Shown: positions 41,977-51,199, numbered from the stretch's first letter. The stretch is DNA of 64,000 bases from Microvirga mediterraneensis (GCF_013520865.1 NZ_JACDXJ010000001.1:806001-870000), one strand, 5' to 3'. Numbers and translations: made by a program. The notes: generated from the sequence alone by a model not told the origin.

Positions 41977-42840
41977 ATGATCGACGATGAGCCCGTGAAA
42001 CCGCTTTTCAACCGTTCTCAATCCGGTCCTTCCGATGTGAGCCTCCTGGAACCCCGTTCCGTTGGGGCGAACCCGCATGTCTTTCACCGCCCGGACAGCG
42101 AGGCCGTATTCGGCGGCCCGGGAATCCTGGCCGTCAAAGGCCTGCAGAAGAGCTATCGCGGCCGCACCGTGGTGCAGGATGCGGGCCTGAACGTGCGCGC
42201 GGGCGAGGCGGTCGGCCTGCTCGGCCCCAACGGCGCGGGCAAGACCACCATCTTCTACATGATCACCGGGCTCGTGGCCGCCGATCGCGGCGTCATCAGC
42301 CTGGACGGCCATGAAGTGACCGGCCTGCCCATGTATCGCCGCGCCCGCCTGGGCATCGGATATCTCCCGCAGGAGGCCTCGATCTTCCGCGGCCTCAACG
42401 TGGAGGACAACATCCGGGCGGTGCTCGAGATCGTCGAGCCGAGCCGCAAGGAGCGCGAGCGCAAGCTCGATGCGCTCCTCGACGAGTTCAACATCACGCG
42501 CCTGCGCAAGTCGCCCTCCATCGCCCTCTCGGGCGGCGAGCGGCGGCGCTGCGAGATCGCTCGGGCGCTGGCGGGCGAGCCGACCTTCATGCTCCTCGAC
42601 GAGCCCTTCGCGGGCATCGATCCCATCGCGGTGGGAGACATCCAGAACCTCGTGCGGCACCTGACCCGGCGCGGCATCGGCGTGCTCATCACGGACCACA
42701 ATGTCCGCGAAACCCTCGGCCTCATCGACCGCGCCTACATCATCCATTCCGGCCGCGTTCTGACCGAGGGCACCCCCGACGCCATCGTGTCGAACGAAGA
42801 GGTGCGCCGCTTGTATCTGGGCGAGGATTTCCGCCTCTGA
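41977..42840 (+). CDS. lptB: LPS export ABC ATPase LptB
   Basis: A 287-aa ATPase that drives LPS extraction from the inner membrane with LptFG (not in window). Walker A GLLGPNGAGKTTIFYMI, Q-loop LPQEASIFRGLN, signature ALSGGERRRCEIARAL, Walker B FMLLDEPFAGID, and ITDHNVRETL are all present. The ATPase core starts near residue 50; the first 49 residues (MIDDEPVKPLFNRSQ...) are an extension not found in E. coli LptB (241 aa). ATG 41977 has no Shine-Dalgarno, since a T-tract precedes it. An unannotated downstream start, or translation of a leaderless or read-through message, is possible. Confidence 0.93.
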   Translation: MIDDEPVKPLFNRSQSGPSDVSLLEPRSVGANPHVFHRPDSEAVFGGPGILAVKGLQKSYRGRTVVQDAGLNVRAGEAVGLLGPNGAGKTTIFYMITGLVAADRGVISLDGHEVTGLPMYRRARLGIGYLPQEASIFRGLNVEDNIRAVLEIVEPSRKERERKLDALLDEFNITRLRKSPSIALSGGERRRCEIARALAGEPTFMLLDEPFAGIDPIAVGDIQNLVRHLTRRGIGVLITDHNVRETLGLIDRAYIIHSGRVLTEGTPDAIVSNEEVRRLYLGEDFRL

Positions 42841-42880
42841 GGCGGATTCCTCTTTGACGTCAAGGGAACGCAAGCGGTAA

Positions 42881-42915
42881 AACCGTCAGGCATGCAAGAA
42901 GCATGCCTGACGGTT
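42881..42915 (+). promoter_or_regulatory. Very stable hairpin upstream of rpoN
   Basis: Fifteen-base perfect arms AACCGTCAGGCATGC and GCATGCCTGACGGTT with an AAGAA loop. It lies 40 bp after lptB and 14 bp before the rpoN start. It is followed by CCTCGGG rather than T's, so it is not a typical terminator. It may affect rpoN translation or protect the end of the lptB message, or it may bind a protein. Confidence 0.65.
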
Positions 42916-42929
42916 CCTCGGGTGCGTTC

Positions 42930-44354
42930 ATGAACACGATGCAGCGGCTGGAGCTGCGCCAGGGCCAGTCCCTGACCATGACCCCCCAGCTCGTTCAATC
43001 CATCAAGCTGCTGCAGCTCTCCCATGCGGAGCTCGCGGCCTTTGTGGAAGCGGAACTCGAGCGCAATCCCCTCCTGCAGGAAGGGGAGGTTCCGGCCGAT
43101 GCGCCGGTCCCGAGCCTTGCCGATTTCCTGCGCGCCAAGCAGAAGGCTGAAGCCGCCGGGCCCCGGGCGATCCCCGGTCCGCCTCCGTCCCGGACCGATC
43201 CGGGCCAAGCGGCGACCGGGCAGGCGGCGGGCGCTGGACACAGCGAGCTCAAGCCCGAGATGGGCGACAGGCTCGCCCAGGCGGTGAGCCTGAGCGAGCA
43301 TCTGGAAGCGCAGCTCGATCTCGCTACCGCCGATCCGAAGCTGCGCCTGCTCGGCGAGCACCTGATCCATGCACTCGACGAGACGGGATACCTCGTGGAG
43401 GATCTGGCCGAGCTGGCGGCCCGGCTCGGGGTCACGCCCGGCGAGGCCGAGAGCGCCCTGAGACTGATCCAGGGCTTCGAACCGTCCGGCGTCGGTGCCC
43501 GCAATCTGGCCGAATGCCTCGCCATTCAGCTGCGCGAGCGCGATCGGCTCGATCCGGCCATGCAGGCCCTCCTGTCCCACCTCCACCTCGTCGCCCGACA
43601 GGATTTCGCAGCCCTGAGAAAGGTCTGCGGCGTCGATCAGGAGGATCTCGCCGACATGCTGGCCGAAATCCGCCGCCTTGAACCCAAGCCGGGGCTGGCC
43701 TTCACGCCCGCTTCCGTCGACGTGCTCGTGCCCGATATCCTGGTGCGCACCGCCCCGGACGGCAGTTTTCACGTCGAACTCAACCCGGACACCTTGCCTC
43801 GCATCCTGCTCAACCGCTCCTATTACACCGAGGTCGCCAAGGTGGTGCGCAGGGACGAGGACAGGAGCTTCCTGTCGGACTGCCTGCAGACCGCGAGCTG
43901 GCTGACCCGCAGCCTGGACCAGCGGGCCAGGACGATCCTGAAAGTCGCCGCCGAGATCGTCAGCCAGCAGGAGGAGTTCTTCCGGCGGGGTGTGTCGGCC
44001 CTGCGCCCCATGACGCTCAGGAGCGTGGCGGAGGCCATCGGCATGCACGAATCCACCGTTTCACGGGTGGCGGCGAACAAGGCGATCGGAACCGAGCGCG
44101 GCACTCATCCGATGAAGTTCTTCTTCAGTGCCGCCACCGGGGAGGGTGAGCATTCGGCCAAGGCGGTCAGTTATCGAATCAGGCAGCTGATCGCGGCGGA
44201 AAAACCCGACGATGTGCTCTCTGATGAGGCAATTGCCCAGAAGTTGAAATCGGATGGGGTCCAGGTAGCCCGGCGCACGGTCGCTAAATACCGGGAGGCC
44301 CTTCGCATCCCCTCTTCGGCGGATCGGCGCCGAAAGTACCGAATCAAGGCCTGA
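42930..44354 (+). CDS. rpoN: RNA polymerase sigma-54 factor RpoN
   Basis: A 474-aa sigma factor for enhancer-dependent promoters (nitrogen, carbon and motility genes). Region I is Gln/Leu-rich (LELRQGQSLTMTPQLVQSIK). The central core-binding domain includes GFEPSGVGARNLAECLAIQL, and the C-terminus has the helix-turn-helix HESTVSRVAANK and the diagnostic RpoN box ARRTVAKYRE. ATG 42930 (MNTMQRLELR) is chosen; an earlier ATG at 42903 would start inside the hairpin. Gene order with lptB, hpf and ptsN is the conserved proteobacterial one. Confidence 0.95.
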   Translation: MNTMQRLELRQGQSLTMTPQLVQSIKLLQLSHAELAAFVEAELERNPLLQEGEVPADAPVPSLADFLRAKQKAEAAGPRAIPGPPPSRTDPGQAATGQAAGAGHSELKPEMGDRLAQAVSLSEHLEAQLDLATADPKLRLLGEHLIHALDETGYLVEDLAELAARLGVTPGEAESALRLIQGFEPSGVGARNLAECLAIQLRERDRLDPAMQALLSHLHLVARQDFAALRKVCGVDQEDLADMLAEIRRLEPKPGLAFTPASVDVLVPDILVRTAPDGSFHVELNPDTLPRILLNRSYYTEVAKVVRRDEDRSFLSDCLQTASWLTRSLDQRARTILKVAAEIVSQQEEFFRRGVSALRPMTLRSVAEAIGMHESTVSRVAANKAIGTERGTHPMKFFFSAATGEGEHSAKAVSYRIRQLIAAEKPDDVLSDEAIAQKLKSDGVQVARRTVAKYREALRIPSSADRRRKYRIKA

Positions 44355-44470
44355 CCTGTCGGTTTCCCGACATTTCAAGGCTTGCATTGGGGCCCATTCG
44401 GATCATCATCGGCTCCAAGCGCCACATAAAGGATCGCAGCGAAGCGACGGCGCAAGAGGAGGAGAACGCG

Positions 44471-45049
44471 ATGACATTGAGGGTGTCGGGGAAAAATCTC
44501 GATATCGGCGAGGCCCTTCGATCTCAAGTCCTGGACCGGGTGGCCGGTGCGCTGTCGAAATATTTCGACGGCGGCTATTCCGGTCATGTGACCGTCACCC
44601 GCGATGGCACCGGCTACCGGACCGATTGCGTGCTCCACCTGACCTCGGGCATGACCCTGGAGGCCTCCGGGGCCGCCCAGGACGCCTATGCCAGCTTCGA
44701 TCAGACGGCCGGCCGGCTCGAGAATCGCCTGCGCCGCTACAAGCAGCGGCTCAAGGGGCGCTCCGGCCCATCGACCGGACGGCCGGGCAACGGCCTCGAA
44801 ATGGCCTATTCCGTCCTGGAGGCTCCCGGCGACGAGGCGATGGAAGAGGAAGCCTATCATCCGATCGTCGTGGCCGAGACCACGAAGCCCCTTCACAAGC
44901 TCTCTGTCAGCGACGCTGTGATGCAGCTCGATCTCACCGGGGCGGCCGCCCTCGTGTTCATCCATGCTAGCACCGGCCGCACGAACGTCGTATACCGCCG
45001 CGGCGACGGAGCGATCGGTTGGGTCGATCCGCCGCTCCCACAGCCTTGA
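44471..45049 (+). CDS. hpf: Long-form ribosome hibernation promoting factor HPF
   Basis: A 192-aa protein that inactivates and dimerises 70S ribosomes in stationary phase. The N-terminal S30AE domain begins MTLRVSGKNLDIGEALRSQV and the C-terminal dimerisation domain (about 130-190) contains HPIVVAETTKPLHKLSVSDA and GAIGWVDPP. GAGGAGGAGAACGCG before ATG 44471 is a strong ribosome site; the in-frame extension upstream is not used. It lies between rpoN and ptsN as in many proteobacteria. Confidence 0.93.
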   Translation: MTLRVSGKNLDIGEALRSQVLDRVAGALSKYFDGGYSGHVTVTRDGTGYRTDCVLHLTSGMTLEASGAAQDAYASFDQTAGRLENRLRRYKQRLKGRSGPSTGRPGNGLEMAYSVLEAPGDEAMEEEAYHPIVVAETTKPLHKLSVSDAVMQLDLTGAAALVFIHASTGRTNVVYRRGDGAIGWVDPPLPQP

Positions 45050-45131
45050 GGAGAGCTACCTCTTCTTGGCCCGGTTCTTGCGTGGAACGGTGAGAGGCCT
45101 TCCAGGCTTCACATCATAATGCAGCGTGATC

Positions 45132-45590
45132 ATGCCTTTGCTGGATTTTCTAGACCCTCGGGCCGTTCTGCCCGCCTTGCGCGTCAACGGCAAAAAGCAG
45201 GCCCTTCAGGAACTGGCCTCCCAGGCGGCCCTCCTCACGGGTCTCACTGACGACGCCATCTACGAAGCTCTCCTGCAGCGCGAGCGTCTCGGCTCGACCG
45301 GGATCGGCGAGGGCATCGCCATTCCGCACGGCAAGCTGCCGGGCCTGACCCGCATCTTCGGCCTAGTGGCGCGGCTTGAGAAACCTGTCGATTTCGAGGC
45401 TCTCGACGGCCAGCCGGTCGACGTGCTCTTCCTGCTCCTGGCTCCCGAAGGAGCTGGAGCCGACCACCTGAAGGCCCTGGCGCGAGTGGCCCGGGTCCTG
45501 CGCGAGCCCGGACTGATCGAACGGGTCAGGGCCACCCGGGACGCCACGGCGCTCTATGCCATCATGACGGAACTGCCGAAGGCCGCTTGA
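45132..45590 (+). CDS. ptsN: Nitrogen regulatory IIA protein PtsN (EIIA-Ntr)
   Basis: A 152-aa phosphocarrier of the regulatory nitrogen PTS. The phosphorylated His (about His66) is in EGIAIPHGKLPGL, followed by DFEALDGQPVDVLFLLLAP typical of EIIA-Ntr. It receives phosphate from NPr and controls potassium transport, metabolism and stress regulators by direct contact. ATG 45132 is used; a GTG six bases upstream is possible. Neither has an obvious Shine-Dalgarno. Confidence 0.93.
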   Translation: MPLLDFLDPRAVLPALRVNGKKQALQELASQAALLTGLTDDAIYEALLQRERLGSTGIGEGIAIPHGKLPGLTRIFGLVARLEKPVDFEALDGQPVDVLFLLLAPEGAGADHLKALARVARVLREPGLIERVRATRDATALYAIMTELPKAA

Positions 45591-45685
45591 GGTGAGCCGC
45601 AAGCGGATTTCTAACCTAACGTAAATCTCTCTTTAACCCGTACGCCGCAATCCTGCCGCAAAGTCCTAAAGAGGGATTCGGGGGA

Positions 45686-47674
45686 ATGTCGTCTCTTGCT
45701 CGTTTGAGGCGGCCGTCGGTGCGGGTGCGTGTCGCCACGTTGAGTGGCGTCATGGTGCTCGGCTTCGCGGTCATCGGCGCGGTGTTTCAGGCTGGCCGCC
45801 ACGAGGTCGATCAGGCGCTCTCGGCGCAGCAGACCTATTCCGCCCTGGCCGAAAAGGCCAATCTGTTCCGGGGCAGGGCCGATGCCCTGAAGGTCACGGC
45901 CGGAGAATGGACGGCCAGCCGCCTTGGGCATCACGGCCAGGCTTTCATGGAGCAGCACAAGGCTCTTGCCGGTCAGCTCGACGAGATGAGCGCCGCCGCC
46001 GGAGCCGGTCTGATCGAGCCCGAGATCGCGGCCCTGAAGCGGCATTCGACGGCCCTGATCGGCCAGGGCACCGCCCTCAACAAGCTTTATGTGGCGATCG
46101 GCATCAAGCCGGACGAGGGGGCCCAGGGACGCCTTCTCAGGGCCGAGGCGAATCTGGAGAAGCTGGTGCGCCCCCTCACGGGCAGCGGCGAGACGATCAC
46201 CTGGCGCATCTGGGCGGCCATGCTCGGCATGTTCAACCAGGAGGCCCGCGCCCGGATCCTGCTGGAGGAGAGCATCCTGGGGGCCTTCGAGGTGGAGCAG
46301 GGGCGGTTCACCCGCGCGCTGGCCCAGTTCTCCGGCGACCCGAAGGACAAGGCGGCGATCGAATCCGCCAGCGTCACGTTCCAGGAGGCCTTCCACGCCT
46401 GGAGCGAGCTGGAGCAGCAGGTGTCCGGCCAGGGTGAGAAGCTGATGGGCCAGTTCGACCTGCTCGTCCCGGTTCTCGACCAGCTCCTGACCAAGGTCCG
46501 GACCGAGGCGCACAAGACCGAGGAGCAGCTCACCGCCTCGCAGAGCCGCACCTTCACGTTGATTCTCTGGGCGATGGCCGCCACCCTGCTGTTCGGCCTC
46601 GTGCTCAATGTCCTCGTCGGCCGCTCGATCTCCCTGCCCCTGACCCGTCTTCAGCAGGCCATGCGGCGGCTGGCGGACGGCGACGCGGCGAGCGAGATTC
46701 CGTCCACCGACGCCACCGACGAGATCGGCGCCATGGCCCGCACGGTCCTGGTCTTCCGTGACAATGCCCGCGAACGCGAGCGGCTGACGCAGGAGCGCGA
46801 GGGCATGGCGGCCGTCGATGCCGAGCGGGCTCAGCGGATCTCCGATGCGGTCATGGCCTTCGACGCTTCGGTCGAGCAGATCCTCGCGGAGGTCCGGCAG
46901 GTCACGGGCGACCTCGCCAGGGCTTCCGGGCAGCTGGAGGGATCGGCCAATCACGTCACCCGGCAGGCCGAGATCGCGGGCGCCGCATCCACCCGCACGG
47001 CGCAGAACATGTCGGCCGTGGCGAGCGCGGCCGACGAGCTCGACGCGTCCCTCGCCGAGGTGGCGGCCCAAACCAATGCCTCCGCGCTGGCCTCCGAGCG
47101 TGCGGTGGCGGAAGCGCGCGGCGCGTCCGGCAGCATGTCGGTCCTGTCGACGGCGACCTCGCAGATCGGCGAGGTGGCGAACCTCATCCGCTCCATCGCG
47201 GCGCAGACCAACCTGCTGGCGCTGAACGCCACCATCGAGGCGGCCCGGGCCGGCGAGGCCGGCAAGGGCTTCGCCGTGGTGGCATCGGAGGTGAAGGACC
47301 TCGCCGGCCAGACGGCCCGGGCCACCGAGGAGATCGCCCGGCAGATCGAGGCCGTCCAGGCGGCCTCGCGCGAGACCCTGGTGGCGCTCGGCACCGTGCA
47401 GGCCTCCGTCGAGGATCTGGCCGGGGTCGTGTCCACGGTGGCCGGAACCGTCGGCCAGCAGACGGCGGCAGTGTCCGAGATCGCCCGATCCGTGGCCCAG
47501 GTGTCCACCGAAGCCCAGGCCGGCACCTCCGCCATCGAGACCACGCAGGGGGTCGCCTCCCAGTCGCTCGAAGCCGCCAGGGGCGTGGCCGACCTGTCGG
47601 TCCTGCTGGAGAGCCAGGCCCAGCGCCTCGGCGCCGAGATCGGCCAGTTCCTGCAGAGCGTCAGGGCGGCGTGA
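45686..47674 (+). CDS. Methyl-accepting chemotaxis protein
   Basis: A 662-aa transmembrane chemoreceptor. Membrane helix 1 is at about 17-36 and helix 2 at about 290-312 ([20 protein letters not shown]), enclosing a helical periplasmic sensor of about 250 residues. A HAMP domain follows ([18 protein letters not shown]), then a long coiled-coil with the highly conserved tip [20 protein letters not shown] (about residue 507), which contacts CheA and CheW. No terminal CheR-binding pentapeptide is seen. No other che genes are in the window, so it is an orphan receptor. GGGGGA precedes the ATG. Confidence 0.94.
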   Translation: MSSLARLRRPSVRVRVATLSGVMVLGFAVIGAVFQAGRHEVDQALSAQQTYSALAEKANLFRGRADALKVTAGEWTASRLGHHGQAFMEQHKALAGQLDEMSAAAGAGLIEPEIAALKRHSTALIGQGTALNKLYVAIGIKPDEGAQGRLLRAEANLEKLVRPLTGSGETITWRIWAAMLGMFNQEARARILLEESILGAFEVEQGRFTRALAQFSGDPKDKAAIESASVTFQEAFHAWSELEQQVSGQGEKLMGQFDLLVPVLDQLLTKVRTEAHKTEEQLTASQSRTFTLILWAMAATLLFGLVLNVLVGRSISLPLTRLQQAMRRLADGDAASEIPSTDATDEIGAMARTVLVFRDNARERERLTQEREGMAAVDAERAQRISDAVMAFDASVEQILAEVRQVTGDLARASGQLEGSANHVTRQAEIAGAASTRTAQNMSAVASAADELDASLAEVAAQTNASALASERAVAEARGASGSMSVLSTATSQIGEVANLIRSIAAQTNLLALNATIEAARAGEAGKGFAVVASEVKDLAGQTARATEEIARQIEAVQAASRETLVALGTVQASVEDLAGVVSTVAGTVGQQTAAVSEIARSVAQVSTEAQAGTSAIETTQGVASQSLEAARGVADLSVLLESQAQRLGAEIGQFLQSVRAA

Positions 47675-47696
47675 GCCTCCGGAGCGGCCGGGATCC

Positions 47697-48419
47697 TCAG
47701 GGCTTCCCGGCCATTTCCCAGACGAGCTGGACATTAGCCGTGTAGCGGATGGTCGCCGGCGGCACGATCGGGACCGATTCGGCGCCCTTGGCCATCGCCA
47801 TGGACATGCGCATGTCGGGCTGCGGCTCGAAGGGCTGGGCGGAGCCGTCCCGGATCTCCAGCAGGCGGCCCAGCGAAACACCGGCGGCGGTGGCATAGAC
47901 CTCCGCCTGGCGGCGGGCATCGCGCACGGCGGCTTCGCGGGCCTTGTCTCCGCCTTCTTCCTGCCTGTCGAGGCCGAAGGTGACGGCCTGGAAGGTCATG
48001 TCGCCGCTGGCCAGGATCTCGCCGGCGAGGCGCCCGACGCCGTCGAGATCGCGGGTGGTGATCCGCAGCTGATGGTTGGCCGAGAATTTCGGCGTCTTCG
48101 CCTCTTTGCCGTCCGGGCCGACCTGCTGCGGCGTCTGGAAGACCTGGAAGTTCGCGGTCCGGATGTCCTCCCGCTTGATGCCGAGCCCCTGGATGCGGGC
48201 GAGGACCCGCTCCGTCGCATTGTTGTTGGCGGAGGTGGCCTGCGCGACGGTGTCGGCCTGGGTTGCCACCGTCACGTGGATGCGGGCGAAGTCCGGCTTC
48301 AGCTCCGCCTCGCCCGTTCCCATGACGCTGATCGTCGGCTGGCGCGGCGTGGGCGTCTGGGCGAGCGCCGGGGCGGCGAGGCTCAAGGCCGCAAGGGCGG
48401 CGACGGCGGCAAGGCGCAT
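47697..48419 (-). CDS. Exported SIMPL-domain protein (DUF541)
   Basis: A 240-aa protein with a signal peptide (MRLAAVAALAALSLAAPALA). The SIMPL/DUF541 fold carries ISVMGTGEAELKPDFARIHV, ITTRDLDGVGRLAGEILASG and AREAAVRDARRQAEVYATAA. Relatives (YggE, BP26) are periplasmic or surface proteins linked to oxidative stress. ATG 48419 is preferred because the signal peptide begins there; the in-frame start at 48485 would lie across the upstream terminator. It follows the PotF-like gene after a terminator. Confidence 0.85.
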   Translation of the reverse strand: MRLAAVAALAALSLAAPALAQTPTPRQPTISVMGTGEAELKPDFARIHVTVATQADTVAQATSANNNATERVLARIQGLGIKREDIRTANFQVFQTPQQVGPDGKEAKTPKFSANHQLRITTRDLDGVGRLAGEILASGDMTFQAVTFGLDRQEEGGDKAREAAVRDARRQAEVYATAAGVSLGRLLEIRDGSAQPFEPQPDMRMSMAMAKGAESVPIVPPATIRYTANVQLVWEMAGKP

Positions 48420-48442
48420 GACGGAAAGTCCTTCTTCAATGG

Positions 48443-48468
48443 AAAAGCCCCGCCCATGGGCGAGGCTT
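48443..48468 (-). terminator. Rho-independent terminator after the potF-like gene
   Basis: On the minus strand an 11-base stem, AAGCC-T-CGCCC pairing with GGGCG-G-GGCTT (one mismatch), has a two-base ATG-type turn and is followed by TTTTCC. It lies 43 bp downstream of the polyamine-binding gene and 24 bp before the SIMPL gene. Confidence 0.72.
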
Positions 48469-48510
48469 CGAGGGCTGCGGGACAATGCCCGGGCGAACCT
48501 GAGCGGCGGA

Positions 48511-49596
48511 TTAACGGCCGGTCTTCACCTTGGTCCAGAGGCGGGTGACGGTGCGCTGCGAGCGCTCGTCATAGGCCGTGTTGGTGAAGAGGCGCTTCAT
48601 GGTGGCCTCGTCCGGATAGATGCCGGGATTGTCGAGGATCGCCTTGTCGATATGCTGCTTGGCCGCGAGGTTGCCGGACGCGTAGGACACGAAGTTCGAG
48701 TTCATGGCGGCGATCTCGGGCTTCATCATGAAATTGATGAATTCGTGCGCCTCGGCCACGTTCTTGGCATCCGCCGGGACCGCGAAGCTGTCGAACCACA
48801 TCAGGGCGCCCTCGCGCGGGATGACGTAGCCGACCTCGACGCCGTTCTTGGCTTCCGCGGCGCGGTTCTTGGCCTGGATCATGTCGCCCGAATAGCCCAC
48901 CGCCACGCAGATGTCGCCGTTGGCGAGCGCGTTGATGTATTCGGACGAGTGGAACTTCTGGATGTTGCCGCGGACGCGGAACAGGGCGTCGCCCGCCTTG
49001 TTCAGGTCCTCCGTGCGCTTGGAATCCGGATTGAGGCCGAGATAGGCCAGCACGCCGGGGAAGAGGTCCTCGGGGCTGTCGAGCATGTAGATGCCGCAGG
49101 CCTTCAGCTTGGAGGCGACCTCCGGCTTCAGCACCAGGTCCCAGGTGTTGAGCGGCATGTCGCCGAGGATCTCCTTCACCTTCTTCACGTTGAGGCCGAT
49201 GCCGGTGGTGCCCCACATGTAGTTGACGGCATATTGGTTGCCCGGATCGAACACGGCGAGACGCTGCGTCACCTCCGGCCATTGATTGGCGAGGTTCGGC
49301 AGCTTCGCCTTGTCGAGCTTCTGGAACACCTTGGCGCCGATCAGCCGCTGCAGGAACGGGCCCGAGGGCACGACGATGTCGTAGCCAGACTTGCCGGCCA
49401 GAAGCTTGGTCTCGACGATCTCGTTGTTGTCGTAGGTGTCGTAGACCACCTTGATGCCGGTCTGTTTCGTAAACTCGTCCAGCGCCTTCGGGTCCACGTA
49501 ATCGGACCAGTTATAGACGTTGACCACGCGCTCCTGGGCGGCGGCGGCGGTGACAAGGCCGAGGCCTAGGGCAACCGAAGCGAGAAGACGGAACAT
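48511..49596 (-). CDS. Polyamine ABC transporter substrate-binding protein (PotF/SpuD-like)
   Basis: A 361-aa periplasmic binding protein with a signal peptide (FRLLASVALGLGLVTAAAAQ). The polyamine-binding family motifs are seen: VVNVYNWSDYVDPKALDEFT, GYDIVVPSGPFLQRL, GTTGIGLNVKKV, and ICVAVGYSGDMIQAKNRA. It presumably captures putrescine or spermidine. No permease or ATPase genes lie next to it, so it must work with a transporter encoded elsewhere or act as a sensor. The aminotransferase upstream is on the same strand, 98 bp away. Confidence 0.9.
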   Translation of the reverse strand: MFRLLASVALGLGLVTAAAAQERVVNVYNWSDYVDPKALDEFTKQTGIKVVYDTYDNNEIVETKLLAGKSGYDIVVPSGPFLQRLIGAKVFQKLDKAKLPNLANQWPEVTQRLAVFDPGNQYAVNYMWGTTGIGLNVKKVKEILGDMPLNTWDLVLKPEVASKLKACGIYMLDSPEDLFPGVLAYLGLNPDSKRTEDLNKAGDALFRVRGNIQKFHSSEYINALANGDICVAVGYSGDMIQAKNRAAEAKNGVEVGYVIPREGALMWFDSFAVPADAKNVAEAHEFINFMMKPEIAAMNSNFVSYASGNLAAKQHIDKAILDNPGIYPDEATMKRLFTNTAYDERSQRTVTRLWTKVKTGR

Positions 49597-49694
49597 TTAG
49601 GGCGGCACTCCTCAAGTTAAGTGTGAACGGGGGCAGGCTAGGAAATTCTCGAGCAAGAAACAATGTCCAAGTTGTTGACAGGCCACATGGATTT

Positions 49695-50849
49695 TCAGGC
49701 CGCCTTTTTGATCGCCTTCGCGAGCCGCTCCAGCCCGGCATCGAGGGTCGAATCCTTCTTGGCGAAGCAGAAGCGCACCACGTTCTTCACCGCGCCCTCG
49801 GCATAGAAGGCCGAGACCGGGATCGCCGCGACGCCGTGCTCCATGACGAGGCGGCGGCAGAAGGCGACGTCGTCGGTCTCGCCTAGGGGCGCGATGTCGA
49901 TGTTGACGAAATAGGTGCCCTGGCTCGGGATCACGTCGAAGCCCAGGGTCCGCAAACCTTCGGTGAAGCGGTCGCGGCTGCGGGCGAAATTCGTCCGCAT
50001 GCCCTCGAAATAGCTGTCGTCCTTGGCGAGCCCATAGGCCACCGCGGCCTGCAGGTTCGGCGCCGTGGTGAAGGCGAGGAACTGGTGCGATTTCGCCAGC
50101 ACCTTCATGATGTGCGGCGCGGCGGCCACGAATCCGACCTTCCAGCCCGTGAGGCTGAAGATCTTTCCGGCCGAGCCGATCTTCACAGAGCGGTCGCGCA
50201 TGCCCTCCAGCCCCAGAACCGGCTGGTGCCTGCGGCCGTCGAAGACCACGTGCTCCCAGACCTCGTCCGAGATCGCGATGGCGTCGAACTTCCGGCAGAA
50301 TTCCGCAAGCAGGTTCAGATCCTCGTTCGAGAACACGGTCGCGGTCGGGTTGAGCGGGTTGTTGAACACCACGGCCTTGGTCTTGGGCGAGAAGGCCTTC
50401 GCCAGCGCCTCTTCGGTCAGGCGGAAATGGGGCGGCTGCAGGGTGACGAATTTCGGCACGCCGCCGGCCAGCCGCACGAGCGGCAGATAGGCGTCGTACA
50501 TGGGCTCGAACAGCACCACCTCGTCGCCCGGCTCCACGATACCGAGGATCGCGCCTGCGAGCGCCTCCGTCGCGCCGGACGTCACCATGACCTCGGAGTT
50601 CGCGTCGAGATCGACGCCCTGCCAATGCTTGTAATGGGCCGCGATGGCCGTGCGCAGCTCAGGGATGCCCATCATCGACGGGTACTGGTTGTAGCCGTTC
50701 AGCACCGCATCCGCCGCCGCCCGCCGCACGTCCTCGGGGCCGGGGTCGTCCGGAAAGCCCTGACCGAGATTGATCGCCCCGGTCTCCCGGGCAAGGCTCG
50801 ACATGACTTCGAAAACGGTGGTGGGCAGGTTGGCGAACAGTCGATTCAT
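49695..50849 (-). CDS. PLP-dependent class I/II aminotransferase
   Basis: A 384-aa fold-type I aminotransferase. The PLP-binding Lys is in KIGSAGKIFSLTGWKVGF; other markers are INLGQGFPDDPGPEDV, NNPLNPTATVF, and ISDEVWEHVVFDG. The plan matches kynurenine/methionine aminotransferases (YbdL-like), acting on amino acids in the cytoplasm; the substrate is not certain. ATG 50849 (MNRLFANLPTTVF) follows GAGAGAG and overlaps the TGA of an upstream open frame. A strong LexA-box promoter lies about 350 bp upstream on this strand. Confidence 0.9.
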   Translation of the reverse strand: MNRLFANLPTTVFEVMSSLARETGAINLGQGFPDDPGPEDVRRAAADAVLNGYNQYPSMMGIPELRTAIAAHYKHWQGVDLDANSEVMVTSGATEALAGAILGIVEPGDEVVLFEPMYDAYLPLVRLAGGVPKFVTLQPPHFRLTEEALAKAFSPKTKAVVFNNPLNPTATVFSNEDLNLLAEFCRKFDAIAISDEVWEHVVFDGRRHQPVLGLEGMRDRSVKIGSAGKIFSLTGWKVGFVAAAPHIMKVLAKSHQFLAFTTAPNLQAAVAYGLAKDDSYFEGMRTNFARSRDRFTEGLRTLGFDVIPSQGTYFVNIDIAPLGETDDVAFCRRLVMEHGVAAIPVSAFYAEGAVKNVVRFCFAKKDSTLDAGLERLAKAIKKAA

Positions 50850-51148
50850 GCCGCTCTCTCGTTGGTGGATTTCCCTAGCGTCGAGGTGTTTCGTATCACG
50901 GAGCGGGCGAAGATCGAACCGGCATTCTCTACCGACCAGCACCGTGGGGCCCGCAGCTTGCGCTGCGAGCCTTTCGGGTTCGAGGGTGGCGCGTCGGGCA
51001 GCCCGGCTCGCTCGTGTGTGTTGATGGAAGAGCCGAACTGCTCGTCACGCACGGTTCTTTTCAGGTGGACCAGCTGGGGAGCCCCCAAGGTCGACCTCCC
51101 GCGACCACAGGCGTGCGAGGCCTGCGGCGGGACCGTGCCTGCTCTCAC
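50846..51148 (-). CDS. Possible leader ORF, 100 codons, coupled to the aminotransferase
   Basis: An open frame from GTG 51148 to a TGA that overlaps the aminotransferase ATG (ATGA). It lies wholly in the transcript predicted from the SOS-type promoter at 51200-51243. The product is basic and Ser/Pro/Arg-rich (GAPQLVHLKRTVRDEQF, RAGLPDAPPSNPKGSQRK) with no family that I recognise and no good ribosome site. It could be a real coupled leader peptide or a chance frame in a structured RNA leader. Confidence 0.25.
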   Translation of the reverse strand: MRAGTVPPQASHACGRGRSTLGAPQLVHLKRTVRDEQFGSSINTHERAGLPDAPPSNPKGSQRKLRAPRCWSVENAGSIFARSVIRNTSTLGKSTNERAA

Positions 51149-51199
51149 TCTTGCGACGCCTCGCGAGCGCGCCCCTCGTCAGAGCAGATCTAGGGCAAC

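Noticed and set aside
45611..47920. Minus-strand frame of 769 codons over the chemoreceptor
   Set aside because: The plus strand encodes a full chemoreceptor with the invariant signalling tip; the minus frame is repetitive Leu/Gly/Arg/Asp sequence.
50850..51190. Possible structural RNA (4.5S, 6S, RNase P or tmRNA) after the SOS-type promoter
   Set aside because: I looked for the conserved cores of these RNAs (for example the SRP GGAAG region, the RNase P GAGGAAAGTC block and a tmRNA tag frame) and found none, so the region is described only as a leader.
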